Of a stretch of DNA of 64,000 bases, positions 44,058 through 52,143 are shown one piece after another. The notes under the pieces are model-generated. The model searched no databases, was not told the origin of the DNA, and worked only from the letters and a program-made list of their open reading frames with translations. Position numbers and translations under genes: made by a program. The number at the start of each line of letters is the position of its first letter. Position 1 is the first letter of the stretch. Source of the stretch: Wansuia hejianensis (GTDB taxonomy: Bacteria > Bacillota > Clostridia > Lachnospirales > Lachnospiraceae); assembly GCF_014337215.1 (NCBI RefSeq), contig NZ_CP060635.1, positions 1,501,501 through 1,565,500 of the forward strand, in the 5' to 3' direction.

Positions 44058-45272
44058 TCAGGGTTTCTCTGACAGCTCCGCCCGGACGTCAGGGAACATT
44101 TCCACGCACCGCCTTAAAATTCCCTGGATATAGGCGATCGCAATTCCATAATTAGTCATGGGCGCCTTCTGGTCAGCCGCACACTTGATCCGGTATTTCA
44201 TCTCTCTTTCGTTCAGCATGCAGCCCCCGCAGTGGATGATCAGACGATACCCGCTTAAATTTTCCGGAAATTCCAGACCAGATGTAAATTCAAAGTTCAA
44301 TTCCTTGCCTGTGTACTTCCTTATCCATCCGGGGAGCTTAACGGTTCCGATATCATCACATTGCCGGTGGTGGGTGCAGCCCTCTGAGATCAGGATTTTA
44401 TCTCCGTCACAAAGCCTGTCCAGCGTCGCGGCCCCTGCCGCCGCGGAGCGGAGATTTCCCTTGTATCTGGCAAAGAGGATGGAAAAGGATGTCAGCCAGA
44501 TATCTCCCGGGGTGTCTGCGCTGGCTCTGGCAAATACCTGGCTGTCCGTAATGACCATCCGTGGCTTTTTGCCCAGCTCTGCCAGCGTGGCTTTCAGTTC
44601 GTGATCTCTCACCACGATTGCAGCGGCGCCCGCTTCCAGCACATCCCGTATGACCTGCTGCTGGGGCAGGATCAGGCGGCCTTTGGGAGCAGCCTTGTCG
44701 ATGGGAACGACCAGTACGACAAAATCCCCTGGTGCCAGCAGATCGCCCACCAGCCTGCGTTTCGGCTCACCGGTGACTGTCAGACGGCCAATCCGCTCCT
44801 TCAGTTCCTGAATCTGCCAGCCCTCCCTGGCACTGACCCATATTTCCTCCTCTGACAGCTCCGCCAGAGGGCCGGCGTTCAAATCAGATTTATTGTAAAC
44901 GATGAGATAGGGAATTTCTTTTTCCCGGAATATGGAAATCAGCTCTTCATCGGCCTCTGTCCTGCCCGTTGTGCCATCTACCACCAGGACTGCTACATCT
45001 GTGCGGTTCAGAACTTGTCTGGTCTTCCTCACACGAAGCCCGCCCAGGCGGCCTTCGTCGTCAAAACCAGGCGTATCGATAATCACCACGGGTCCCAAAG
45101 GCAATAATTCCATGGATTTGCTGACCGGGTCGGTGGTTGTGCCTTTGATCTCAGATACAACGGCCAGCTCCTGGCCGGTAACCGCGTTGACAAGGCTGGA
45201 TTTGCCTGCATTTCTCCGGCCGAAGAAACCGATATGTATCCGGTCGGAAGACGGCGTTTCATTCATTCCCAT
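44058..45272 (-). CDS. hydF: [FeFe]-hydrogenase maturation GTPase HydF
   Basis: A 404-residue maturase. The N-terminal GTPase has GRRNAGKSSLVNAV (P-loop), DTPGFDDEG and NKSDLN; the C-terminal cluster domain has CTHHRQC and, about 50 residues later, HCGGCML, giving the Cys-x-His...His-Cys-x-x-Cys cluster motif of HydF. It serves as scaffold for the two-iron subcluster before transfer to hydrogenase. HydE/HydG and a hydrogenase are not in the window. This shows the organism can make an [FeFe]-hydrogenase. Confidence 0.92.
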   Translation of the reverse strand: MGMNETPSSDRIHIGFFGRRNAGKSSLVNAVTGQELAVVSEIKGTTTDPVSKSMELLPLGPVVIIDTPGFDDEGRLGGLRVRKTRQVLNRTDVAVLVVDGTTGRTEADEELISIFREKEIPYLIVYNKSDLNAGPLAELSEEEIWVSAREGWQIQELKERIGRLTVTGEPKRRLVGDLLAPGDFVVLVVPIDKAAPKGRLILPQQQVIRDVLEAGAAAIVVRDHELKATLAELGKKPRMVITDSQVFARASADTPGDIWLTSFSILFARYKGNLRSAAAGAATLDRLCDGDKILISEGCTHHRQCDDIGTVKLPGWIRKYTGKELNFEFTSGLEFPENLSGYRLIIHCGGCMLNEREMKYRIKCAADQKAPMTNYGIAIAYIQGILRRCVEMFPDVRAELSEKP

Positions 45273-45298
45273 GACTTCTCACTCCTTTGCTGTTGGGT

Positions 45299-45775
45299 TC
45301 AGTTTAAACGGCATGCCCCGGGATAGCCCAGGTATTTGAGAAGGCCGGTGCAGCCCTCTCGGATATCCCTGTATGTGGTCTCAAAATCACCGGTGTACCA
45401 GGGATCCGCAATGTCATCGTCCGGCCTGTCGGTAAATGCCAGTAAACGGTATACCTTGTGTTCGGGATCGCCCCGGAGTATCCGCATCATGTTGCGGATG
45501 TTCCACTGATCCATGCCGATCAGGTAATCGTATTTGTCATAGTCCCTGCGGGTCATCTGAACGGCGGTTTTTCCGGAGGCCGAGATGCCCAGTTCCTGCA
45601 GAACCGCGCGGGTGCCCCGGTGCACGGGGTTGCCGATTTCCTCGGTGCTGGTGGCGGCGGAGGCGATGTGGAAATTTGACGTAACATTTAGTTTGGCGGT
45701 CATGTCACGAAGCAGGAATTCCGCCATGGGGGAACGGCAGATGTTGCCGTGGCAGATGAAAAGTATTTTTATCAT
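45299..45775 (-). CDS. Low-molecular-weight protein-tyrosine phosphatase
   Basis: A 158-residue cysteine phosphatase. The P-loop is at the start, ILFICHGNICRSPMAEF (C-x5-R-S), and the general-acid Asp lies in DDIADPWYTGDFETTY. Such enzymes dephosphorylate protein tyrosines or small phospho-compounds. It directly borders the AT-rich island on its 5' side, and a short copy of its first codons recurs at 50386-50350. Confidence 0.92.
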   Translation of the reverse strand: MIKILFICHGNICRSPMAEFLLRDMTAKLNVTSNFHIASAATSTEEIGNPVHRGTRAVLQELGISASGKTAVQMTRRDYDKYDYLIGMDQWNIRNMMRILRGDPEHKVYRLLAFTDRPDDDIADPWYTGDFETTYRDIREGCTGLLKYLGYPGACRLN

Positions 45776-45885
45776 GTTTTTATGTCTCCTTAAATCGTCG
45801 TATTTCCTTGTATTTAAAGGCTTTTTACAACTTTCATTTTTCTTGTAGTTTCTGTAACTTCTTATAAATTCTCATGTTTTGGCAG

Positions 45886-45899
45886 TCAAAAGTTGTAAA
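45886..45899 (+). repeat. 14-bp direct repeat, left copy
   Basis: TCAAAAGTTGTAAA, repeated exactly at 47392-47405. The two copies bracket the SWIM and RhuM-Fic genes and could mark insertion of that cassette. Confidence 0.45.
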
Positions 45900-45948
45900 A
45901 TAAGTTGTTCTATAAAATTATCACGTATCATCATTTCTTTTAATAATT

Positions 45949-46374
45949 TCAGTCGTATAAATCGTCAATCATTCGCCGGATTAATTTTTCTCGCAGTTCT
46001 GCTTTTGTCAAGCCCATCACATATTCCTTTACTTCTCGTTCTTTCATTTCCTGTTCATAGGCTTGCTCATACAATTGGTTCTGTTCTTCGATATAATCCA
46101 ACATTTGCTGCTCTTTTTCAGGAAAAATTCCAAGACAAAGCGCAACCATGTGTTTACAAATAACTTTGCGTCCAGCAGCAAATGGACAGTCGCACGTCGA
46201 TTTTTTAGGATGTTCCAAATCAATCTTTACATTGTATACTGCTTCATTACTGTCTTTTACTTTTCCTTGATAACAATTTTTATCAATTTCGTTCCAAGAA
46301 AGGACACGCTTTTCGTGGTGATACTCAATTCCTCTCCAAAAAGATCGATTACTTGCTAGATTTAATAGTTTCAT
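45949..46374 (-). CDS. SWIM zinc-finger protein
   Basis: A 141-residue protein with a SWIM motif, CDCPFAAGRKVICKHMVAL (C-x-C...C-x-H), at about residues 70-88. SWIM domains bind DNA or proteins, and in bacteria often occur beside SWI/SNF helicases or in defence islands. The N-terminal part VLSWNEIDKNCYQGKVKDSN is the usual strand-rich lead-in; the tail is a charged helix rich in Glu and Lys. I use the ATG at 46372-46374; a TTG nine bases upstream is also possible. It is 42 bases downstream of the RhuM-Fic gene. Confidence 0.75.
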   Translation of the reverse strand: MKLLNLASNRSFWRGIEYHHEKRVLSWNEIDKNCYQGKVKDSNEAVYNVKIDLEHPKKSTCDCPFAAGRKVICKHMVALCLGIFPEKEQQMLDYIEEQNQLYEQAYEQEMKEREVKEYVMGLTKAELREKLIRRMIDDLYD

Positions 46375-46416
46375 ATCTTTCAACTCACTTTCTGATATTT
46401 TTACCTTTATGAATTA

Positions 46417-47349
46417 CTATTTTATACAATTCATAATCACACTTATCATCATTTCTTTTTCTTCTGGATTTGATTCCGCAATCATAATCGTAAGTGCAAC
46501 AAGTGTGTGGTCGTCAATTAGTTTTTCTCCGTCCTTAAATAAAACGCCATTCTTATCCAAAAAATATAAGAACATTGTTGCCGCTATTCGTTTATTTCCA
46601 TCGGAAAAACTATGATTCTTCGTGACAAAATATAATAGATTTGCAGCTTTTTCTTCTAAAGTAGGATATAAGTCTTCTCCTGCAAAGCTTTGATAAATCG
46701 CTCCAATGCTTCCTTTAAATGAATCATCCTTTTCATTACCGAATAATGAGCTGCTGTCACCAAATTTCATATTATCAATTACTTTTCTACATTCCTCATA
46801 TGTCAGAATATACGTTGCTCTATTTCCTTTTGGTCGTGCCATATTCTGATGATCATAGGCATCTAACAGTTCTAGTGCCTGACTATATCTTTCTACTACT
46901 GTTAATACTTGTTTTGTATCCAGGCTGTTTTCTACTCTTTTCATAACTCGTATTACCTCATTTAATTGATTCATACGATTATGATTCACAGCGTATCCTT
47001 TGATTATGTATTCCTTTAAGATACCATTTGCCCAACGTCTAAATTCGATGCCTCGTTTTGATTTTACTCGATAACCGACAGAAATAATAACGTCCAAATT
47101 ATAGTGTTCTACCATGTATTTTTTACCATCAGAAGCAGTTGTCGCAAATTTTGCGACAACTGTATTTTGCTCGGACAATTCCTCTTTCAAAGCATTATTA
47201 ATATGCTTACCAATCGTTTTTATGTCACGTTCAAACAGTTCTGACAACTGATTTCTATTGAGCCAAACTGTTTCCTCTTTCACCATAACTGGCAAAGATA
47301 TCATTCTATCCTCTGTCTCAAATAAAATAATTTCATTTTTGTTATCCAT
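46417..47349 (-). CDS. RhuM-Fic/Doc fusion protein
   Basis: A 310-residue fusion. Residues 1 to about 150 are the RhuM (virulence RhuM) domain: VWLNRNQLSELFERDIKTIGKHI, NLDVIISVGYRVKSKRG and FRRWANGILKEYIIKGY, a DNA-binding-like fold shared with phage antirepressors. The C-terminal half is a Fic/Doc domain with HSFSDGNKRIAATMF, the HxFxDGNKR motif that transfers AMP or phosphate to proteins. Such proteins are found in mobile and defence regions. The start at 47347-47349 has GGAG six bases upstream. Confidence 0.83.
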   Translation of the reverse strand: MDNKNEIILFETEDRMISLPVMVKEETVWLNRNQLSELFERDIKTIGKHINNALKEELSEQNTVVAKFATTASDGKKYMVEHYNLDVIISVGYRVKSKRGIEFRRWANGILKEYIIKGYAVNHNRMNQLNEVIRVMKRVENSLDTKQVLTVVERYSQALELLDAYDHQNMARPKGNRATYILTYEECRKVIDNMKFGDSSSLFGNEKDDSFKGSIGAIYQSFAGEDLYPTLEEKAANLLYFVTKNHSFSDGNKRIAATMFLYFLDKNGVLFKDGEKLIDDHTLVALTIMIAESNPEEKEMMISVIMNCIK

Positions 47350-47391
47350 TGGCTTCTCCAATCCATATATTATGTCACATCGGAACACCCT

Positions 47392-47405
47392 TCAAAAGTT
47401 GTAAA
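47392..47405 (+). repeat. 14-bp direct repeat, right copy
   Basis: Exact second copy of TCAAAAGTTGTAAA, just upstream of the RhuM-Fic gene. The surrounding 47350-47616 stretch shows no gene. Confidence 0.45.
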
Positions 47406-47616
47406 CCTGTTGTAAAAAATATTCGCTTAATCTTATAATTTGTCTAAATCACCTGTACCGCCTTTGCTTTTTCTTACATTATACTATGTCTTAGCATTCA
47501 CTTCAAACGGAATATAGGAAAAGGCTTTTGTTCAGTTTATAATTTGAAATAGTAGGGCTTGTTGGATTTCCGTAAGAGATGACTAATGCTTTACTGATTT
47601 TTTTACGTTTTATGAC

Positions 47617-47653
47617 AAGAAATAACGGAGCGTTAATCACTCCGTTATTTCTT
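47617..47653 (-). terminator. Terminator after the TrlF ATPase half
   Basis: A perfect 14-bp stem AAGAAATAACGGAG / CTCCGTTATTTCTT two bases after the stop codon, with a nine-base loop. Confidence 0.75.
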
Positions 47654-47655
47654 CT

Positions 47656-49488
47656 TTATAAATGATACTTGTTTTCCCTCTCTTGGAACGCTGCATTACC
47701 ACCTTCCAAAAGGTCACATACATGTTCTCTTATTCCTTGACACAAAAGGATATTTGAATTGTTGTTTTTAAAACTTTCTTCTAATGCGCCTGAACGATAT
47801 ACAAATTTAATTTCATCGGGATTAGGACTATTAATTCCATGTTGATTCGCCACTATTATTTCTTCAGCATCCGCGCCTACCACAATGTTAGGATTGTGAG
47901 TTACCAAAATAATCTGACGTACCTTCTTCTTGATTCTTAAATACCGTACTAGTTCTGCATAAATTGCTCTATTATCAAGGTCGTCTTCTGGTTGATCAAT
48001 TAATATTGGATAATCACTCTTACTAAAATCCAGAAGTAAACGTAAAATAACAAATGCCATTTTCCCTTCAGACATAGATTCTAAATCATCCCCTTGGTAC
48101 TGTATATTATAATTAATCGCAAAACCATTAAATGTAATTACATGTTCGACTGCTTCTTCTATATCAATCCCTCTTTTTAATATATATTGCCTTGAATACA
48201 ATTTATCAAACACAGAATCAATAAAAGCAGTATATTCTTCGCTGTTTTTGTATTGATAATTTATTACATCCTGATTAACTGAAGCTCTACCGTCCAAATA
48301 TCTGTTAATCAACTCTATGTATTCCGTATGTTTAAATGATATATATGGATATACTTTTACACCTCTGCCTTCAATATTTTTTTCTTTCTGCAATATGTTT
48401 TCCAATCGTTTATTTTCTACCTTTAATTTATCTGCATATCCCATGTATTCTTGATTCTTAGCATACAAGCCTTGTGCCTTACGATATTCAGACGATTCTT
48501 CTATAAATTTAATTTCTTTTTCTAAATCTTTAATTTTTTCTTCTTGCTGAGTGATAAATGTCCCTACTCTTTTTTTCCATGCTTCACTTGCTTCGGAACA
48601 CAATTGACTATAACTTTTCTCAATAATATCTGAAAGGGGCTTATCCAAATCAAACAACTTGTCAGAAATATCGATCAGCAATCGCAAATTCTTAATTCCG
48701 TCTAACACTTTAATATCGTGTATAGCGCGTTTTTTCTGCCTTTCAAAATCAGCCAGCTGTTCCTTTTTCAATTCATAATCATGTTCTTCCGTTTCAGACA
48801 GTCCCTCTAGCATTGATAACTTTAATTCTGCCATGCCACATTTAATTTTATCTATCTCCTGCTGTATTCCTTGTTTATTACCTAATGCTAATAATTCCTC
48901 ATATAAAACTTCTTTTTCTTGTTTTACCGATTTGTACTGTGCAAAAAGCGAGCGAATCTTACCAGTCTGCTCTAATAAGAAATCCTTTATCTCAGAAAGT
49001 TTTTCATTAAATGTTTCTTCTGAACGTAAAATTCTAACTACCAATTCTGAAATTTTCTTTTTATCTGTGGCAAGATCAATAATGTAACTCTGTGGAAAAA
49101 AGTCAACTTTCCTATTTCCAGTCTCCGAATGATCTCTCCAATCAAGACTCATACTTTTTACTATATCAGCAATATAATCGTCATAACTAGATTTACTTTT
49201 TTTAATTGGAGTGAAATCCCCACACAATCTTGCTAAGCATCCTAATAAAATCGATTTTCCCGAAGACCTGCCTCCAATAATCGTATTTAATCCCTGATTA
49301 AATGGTACAACTTGTTCTCCAAAATCCTTGTGCTTCACTTTTAGCGAATCAATTACCAAATAATCATTCTTCTGTTCTGGCTCACTTACTTGAATTTTTG
49401 CTCGATTATGGGGTTCAAACAAAATTTGCCTTAATCCATACGTAATTTCGTGCAATTTCACTTTTATTATGAGCATCCGATGCGGCAA
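47656..49488 (-). CDS. TrlF-type AAA/SMC-like ATPase half (3' part of a split gene)
   Basis: A 610-codon frame encoding the ATPase part of a TrlF-family protein. GRSSGKSILLG is Walker A near residue 75, a coiled coil spans about 180-380, MSEGKMAFVILRLLL is the signature-like helix, and ILIDQPEDDLDNRAIY is Walker B, followed by ILVTHNPNIVVGADAE. In intact family members this follows an N-terminal PHP domain in one chain. Here the PHP part is in another frame (49415-50173) and the two overlap around TGGATTAAGGCA. No ribosome-binding site precedes the first ATGs, so independent translation is doubtful. Confidence 0.8.
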   Translation of the reverse strand: MPHRMLIIKVKLHEITYGLRQILFEPHNRAKIQVSEPEQKNDYLVIDSLKVKHKDFGEQVVPFNQGLNTIIGGRSSGKSILLGCLARLCGDFTPIKKSKSSYDDYIADIVKSMSLDWRDHSETGNRKVDFFPQSYIIDLATDKKKISELVVRILRSEETFNEKLSEIKDFLLEQTGKIRSLFAQYKSVKQEKEVLYEELLALGNKQGIQQEIDKIKCGMAELKLSMLEGLSETEEHDYELKKEQLADFERQKKRAIHDIKVLDGIKNLRLLIDISDKLFDLDKPLSDIIEKSYSQLCSEASEAWKKRVGTFITQQEEKIKDLEKEIKFIEESSEYRKAQGLYAKNQEYMGYADKLKVENKRLENILQKEKNIEGRGVKVYPYISFKHTEYIELINRYLDGRASVNQDVINYQYKNSEEYTAFIDSVFDKLYSRQYILKRGIDIEEAVEHVITFNGFAINYNIQYQGDDLESMSEGKMAFVILRLLLDFSKSDYPILIDQPEDDLDNRAIYAELVRYLRIKKKVRQIILVTHNPNIVVGADAEEIIVANQHGINSPNPDEIKFVYRSGALEESFKNNNSNILLCQGIREHVCDLLEGGNAAFQERENKYHL

Positions 49489-50173
49489 TAGCAGGTTTAT
49501 TAAAATTATCTTGATAAAATGGTGCTTCTTTGCTATTTCTCACCTCACAAATATCGATATACTCTCGTAGTAGTTCTTCTTTTACAGTGCCAAGTGAATC
49601 TGCCAAATCAGATACGTTCTTGGGTCCTGGACCTTCATGCTTCATTTCTTCTTCAAAACTGTTCGCTTTGCTACCCGCATGCACAGATACTAGTCCACCA
49701 TATTTATGTATTAAGTTTGCGGCCTTTTTAAAGTCAACCTGTACTTGAAGTAATCCTTCTTTATAAGCGGCACTATCATCTCTAAATGTCTTTCCTGTTG
49801 AACGGGCAGCACGAATAATTTCAGTTTTTGATAGGCCTAGTGGAGCCAAAACCAAATCATTTAAGGCTACTTCATCAAGAATTGTTGATTCAAATTTATC
49901 TGGGAATAATCCAATCATATGTACTGATTTTTGCCCATATTCAGTCCGAAATTCTATTCCCGCGATGACACCAAGTCCCTTTTCTTTACCTAATCTCTTA
50001 ATTTTATCAATATTATTCACAGTATGATGATCCGTAAGAGCAATAACTTTAATTCCTTTAGCGACAGACTCATCAACTAATTCTTCTGGTGTACATTTTC
50101 CATCTGAAGCTGTTGAGTGTAAATGTAAATCCCATTTTCTCCAAATTGAACCTTTTGAATTTATAATTTTCAT
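49415..50173 (-). CDS. PHP-domain half of the split TrlF-type gene (5' part)
   Basis: A 252-residue PHP phosphoesterase domain. WDLHLHSTASDGK, ALTDHHTV, GGLVSVHAG and ASDAHN provide the metal-binding His/Asp set of PHP proteins, which hydrolyse phosphate esters in nucleotides or nucleic acids. The start at 50171-50173 has AAAGGAT. The frame ends early, in the WIKA motif where family members continue into the ATPase. It would make an isolated PHP domain unless the frame is restored. Confidence 0.8.
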   Translation of the reverse strand: MKIINSKGSIWRKWDLHLHSTASDGKCTPEELVDESVAKGIKVIALTDHHTVNNIDKIKRLGKEKGLGVIAGIEFRTEYGQKSVHMIGLFPDKFESTILDEVALNDLVLAPLGLSKTEIIRAARSTGKTFRDDSAAYKEGLLQVQVDFKKAANLIHKYGGLVSVHAGSKANSFEEEMKHEGPGPKNVSDLADSLGTVKEELLREYIDICEVRNSKEAPFYQDNFNKPAIAASDAHNKSEIARNYVWIKANFV

Positions 50174-50256
50174 ATTGTATCCTTTCTTCAAAGCAAAGAA
50201 TTTCAATTTATAAATTATTATCTCTAAGTATCCTTCAACGGGTTTTTCTTGCCACA

Positions 50257-50388
50257 TCAAGGCTCTTTCAAAAATGGTGTAGTAGTGGTGTAGTAAATGC
50301 CTTTCCGCTTCGTGAAACCATTGATTTTACTGGCTTTTTGGGGACTTTTCAAGATACTGCCGTGGCAGACGAATAGTATCTTAATCAT
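50257..50388 (-). CDS. Small chimeric frame starting like the tyrosine phosphatase
   Basis: A 43-codon frame with AGGAGG upstream. It opens MIKILFVCHG, almost the same as the phosphatase at 45775 (MIKILFICHG), but after SIL it departs completely and ends YYTTTTPFLKEP. The DNA of the first 30-odd bases is related but not identical to the phosphatase start. It looks like a junction left when an element inserted at or was copied with the phosphatase 5' end. Protein production is uncertain. Confidence 0.4.
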   Translation of the reverse strand: MIKILFVCHGSILKSPQKASKINGFTKRKGIYYTTTTPFLKEP

Positions 50389-50456
50389 ATTTAAAAATCC
50401 TCCTGAAAATCCATATTCTACTCTGTTTTACCAACTATTTTTTTGCGCTTTTCCAC

Positions 50457-50660
50457 CTAACAGTTATCCAAACTATTCTCATTCAGCAGGAAATCATAAA
50501 TCCACATAACCAACACTCCATCGTCATTGTAATAAGGCGCAGGTGCGTCTTTCGTAATGATGATTTTCTTAAAGAAAGCGCCGGTCAGCATCAAGGACCG
50601 CTGCTCTTGTTTCATCTTTGCCTGGTCGGGAATCGCATAGGCCGACTGAATATAATAACG
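50457..50660 (-). pseudogene. C-terminal remnant of a DUF4143-type AAA ATPase
   Basis: An open frame without a start encodes YIQSAYAIPDQAKMKQEQRS, then FFKKIIITKDAPAPYYNDDG and VLVMWIYDFLLNENSL, ending at TAG (50457-50459). This is the typical tail of ATP-binding proteins with a C-terminal DUF4143 domain common in gut Firmicutes. The rest of the gene is missing; the remnant abuts the 180-bp repeat. Confidence 0.6.
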
Positions 50661-50704
50661 CCCACATCATTTCCACTAAGGATTGTGATATGTAGGCATT
50701 ACTC

Positions 50705-50884
50705 GTACAAAGAATCCGGTCTGCCGGACTCCCGCGCCGGAGCGCTACCGCCCCAGCAGCCATATTTCCTTAGCGCGGAGGCATTGGCTCACTTAGCGAA
50801 TGAAATGAGCTTAGTGAACAAGCCCACATCGTGTTGCGCATCCCCCGGAAGGTTTTATATCATAGGACGCACTTTCCTATGATA
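50705..50884. repeat. Structured ~180-bp dispersed repeat, copy B
   Basis: Reverse-oriented copy of the element at 31082-31261. It keeps both terminal hairpins; several differences from copy A fall in stems and loops, while the central part is identical over long runs. It lies between the DUF4143 remnant and further gene debris, with no gene of its own. Confidence 0.85.
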
Positions 50885-51199
50885 TAAAAAACTGACACTT
50901 CCAGCATCTACAAAAGGCCTTTCATCAAATACTAATTATTCAATGTGCAAACCGTCAGAAAGTGCTTTTTGATAATAATTATAAATTTGTGTAAATTCGA
51001 ACAGCTATCCCATCAACTACAAAGGTGAATACTATTTATTACCGGAGCGTCAACACCAAGCAGTAGCTAAAGGGACAGGCATTACATCAGTTTCTGTTGC
51101 AGAAAACTGGAATTACATGGGACAGTGTGCCGATCCAGTCAAGCATTTCCCTCTTCCGGCCCAGGCTAAATCAAACTGTTTTTTGACGCTTCAATCTAG
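50885..51199. other. Gene debris without an identified gene
   Basis: About 315 bases. On the plus strand from about 51000 an open frame without a start reads SYPINYKGEYYLLPERQHQA and GTGITSVSVAENWNYMGQCA. It has protein-like composition but I do not recognise it. It may be the end of a lost gene. No ribosome-binding site or promoter stands out. Confidence 0.3.
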
Positions 51200-51785
51200 T
51201 TACAGTATCTCGATAAAATGGTTACTATACATATCCCAATACTTTTTATATACAAAATCATGATTACCATCAAAATTGAGCTGGTACATTCTAAAAATCA
51301 CTGGGAAATCTTTCGGCTGCCATTGCTCTTCATATGAGTAACAGTATTTCATCCCTACTTTCTGCATAACTTTTCCACTTCTCGGATTGTTTCTGTCATG
51401 CGTTGCCGTGATATATGGAAGCCCGTCTTTTTTTTACCTGCTCAACAACAGCCTTACCCGCTTCCGTAACAATCCCCTGATGCCAAAACTCCTTACGAAG
51501 CCCATAACCAAAATCATGGTGTTCCTCCATATCAACTTTGACATAATCTATAGGAAAATTGTCACTTTTAAGACAAATCGAATCAGCATATGCCTGGGGC
51601 TGTTCATACTTTGCTGCGTATCTTTCCTCATAAAATTTCCTGGTTTCTCCAATGTTTTTCATAGGATACCATGGTAAAAACTTGTTGACCTCTTCATCTT
51701 TCAGGATAAGGAAAAGAGCTTCCATATCTTCTTCTGTAAATTTCCTTAAAATCAATCGTTCTGTTTCTAACGCAGGTGTATTCAA
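51200..51785 (-). pseudogene. GNAT acetyltransferase frameshifted at a homopolymer
   Basis: The first 120-odd codons encode the start of a RimJ-type GNAT (ETERLILRKFTEEDMEALF, FGYGLRKEFWHQGIVTEAGK). After a run of eight T (51428-51435, plus strand) the frame is lost, but the next frame continues the same protein: GLPYITATHDRNNPRSGKV, GMKYCYSYEEQWQ, ending at 51200. One base inserted or lost in the run explains it. The start is TTG with GAGGT upstream. A sequencing error or phase variation by slippage are alternatives to true decay. Confidence 0.75.
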
Positions 51786-51914
51786 AACTTATTACCTCTA
51801 CAAATTAAAAGCTGCTGCATTTCCCATCTTCTTGAACATCGTTCAAAAAACATCCCTCGCTCTGCTCGGCCGGCCCAAGTATTTCTTTCTCCCGAAATAC
51901 CATAATCCGTTCCT

Positions 51915-52117
51915 GATTCTAATACCTGGATTCCTATGTCATCATACCCGCTTCTCGAAATTCTGCCATTGCACATCACCCTTTCAATTGCTATAACCGT
52001 AGCCACCGCCTCATCAATCTTTTCCTTGAATTTCTACTTATCCGGACAGACATTCCCAGACATGCTTTCTGCGCAAAAATATTGTCTGTCATATGAGGCA
52101 GCACTGGGTCATACACC
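51915..52117 (-). pseudogene. Phage terminase large-subunit remnant
   Basis: Two short frames resemble the end of HK97-type terminase large subunits: VYDPVLPHMTDNIFAQ (near 52116-52065) and, in another frame, KFKEKIDEAVATVIAIERVM (near 52033-51970), equivalent to the EKIDGxVATxMALDR stretch of that family. No start or stop structure remains. This suggests a prophage once lay here. Recognition is by motif memory and is moderate. Confidence 0.4.
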
Positions 52118-52143
52118 TAATTAAACCCAATACCACATTAAAT

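Noticed and set aside
47350..47616. A CRISPR array or tandem repeat in the AT-rich gap before the RhuM-Fic gene
   Set aside because: No regularly spaced repeats are present; only a single 14-bp match to another site was found.
47656..50173. Programmed frameshift joining the PHP and ATPase halves
   Set aside because: No slippery heptamer or downstream structure is seen at the overlap, and the shared GGATTAAGGCA is better explained by a deletion.
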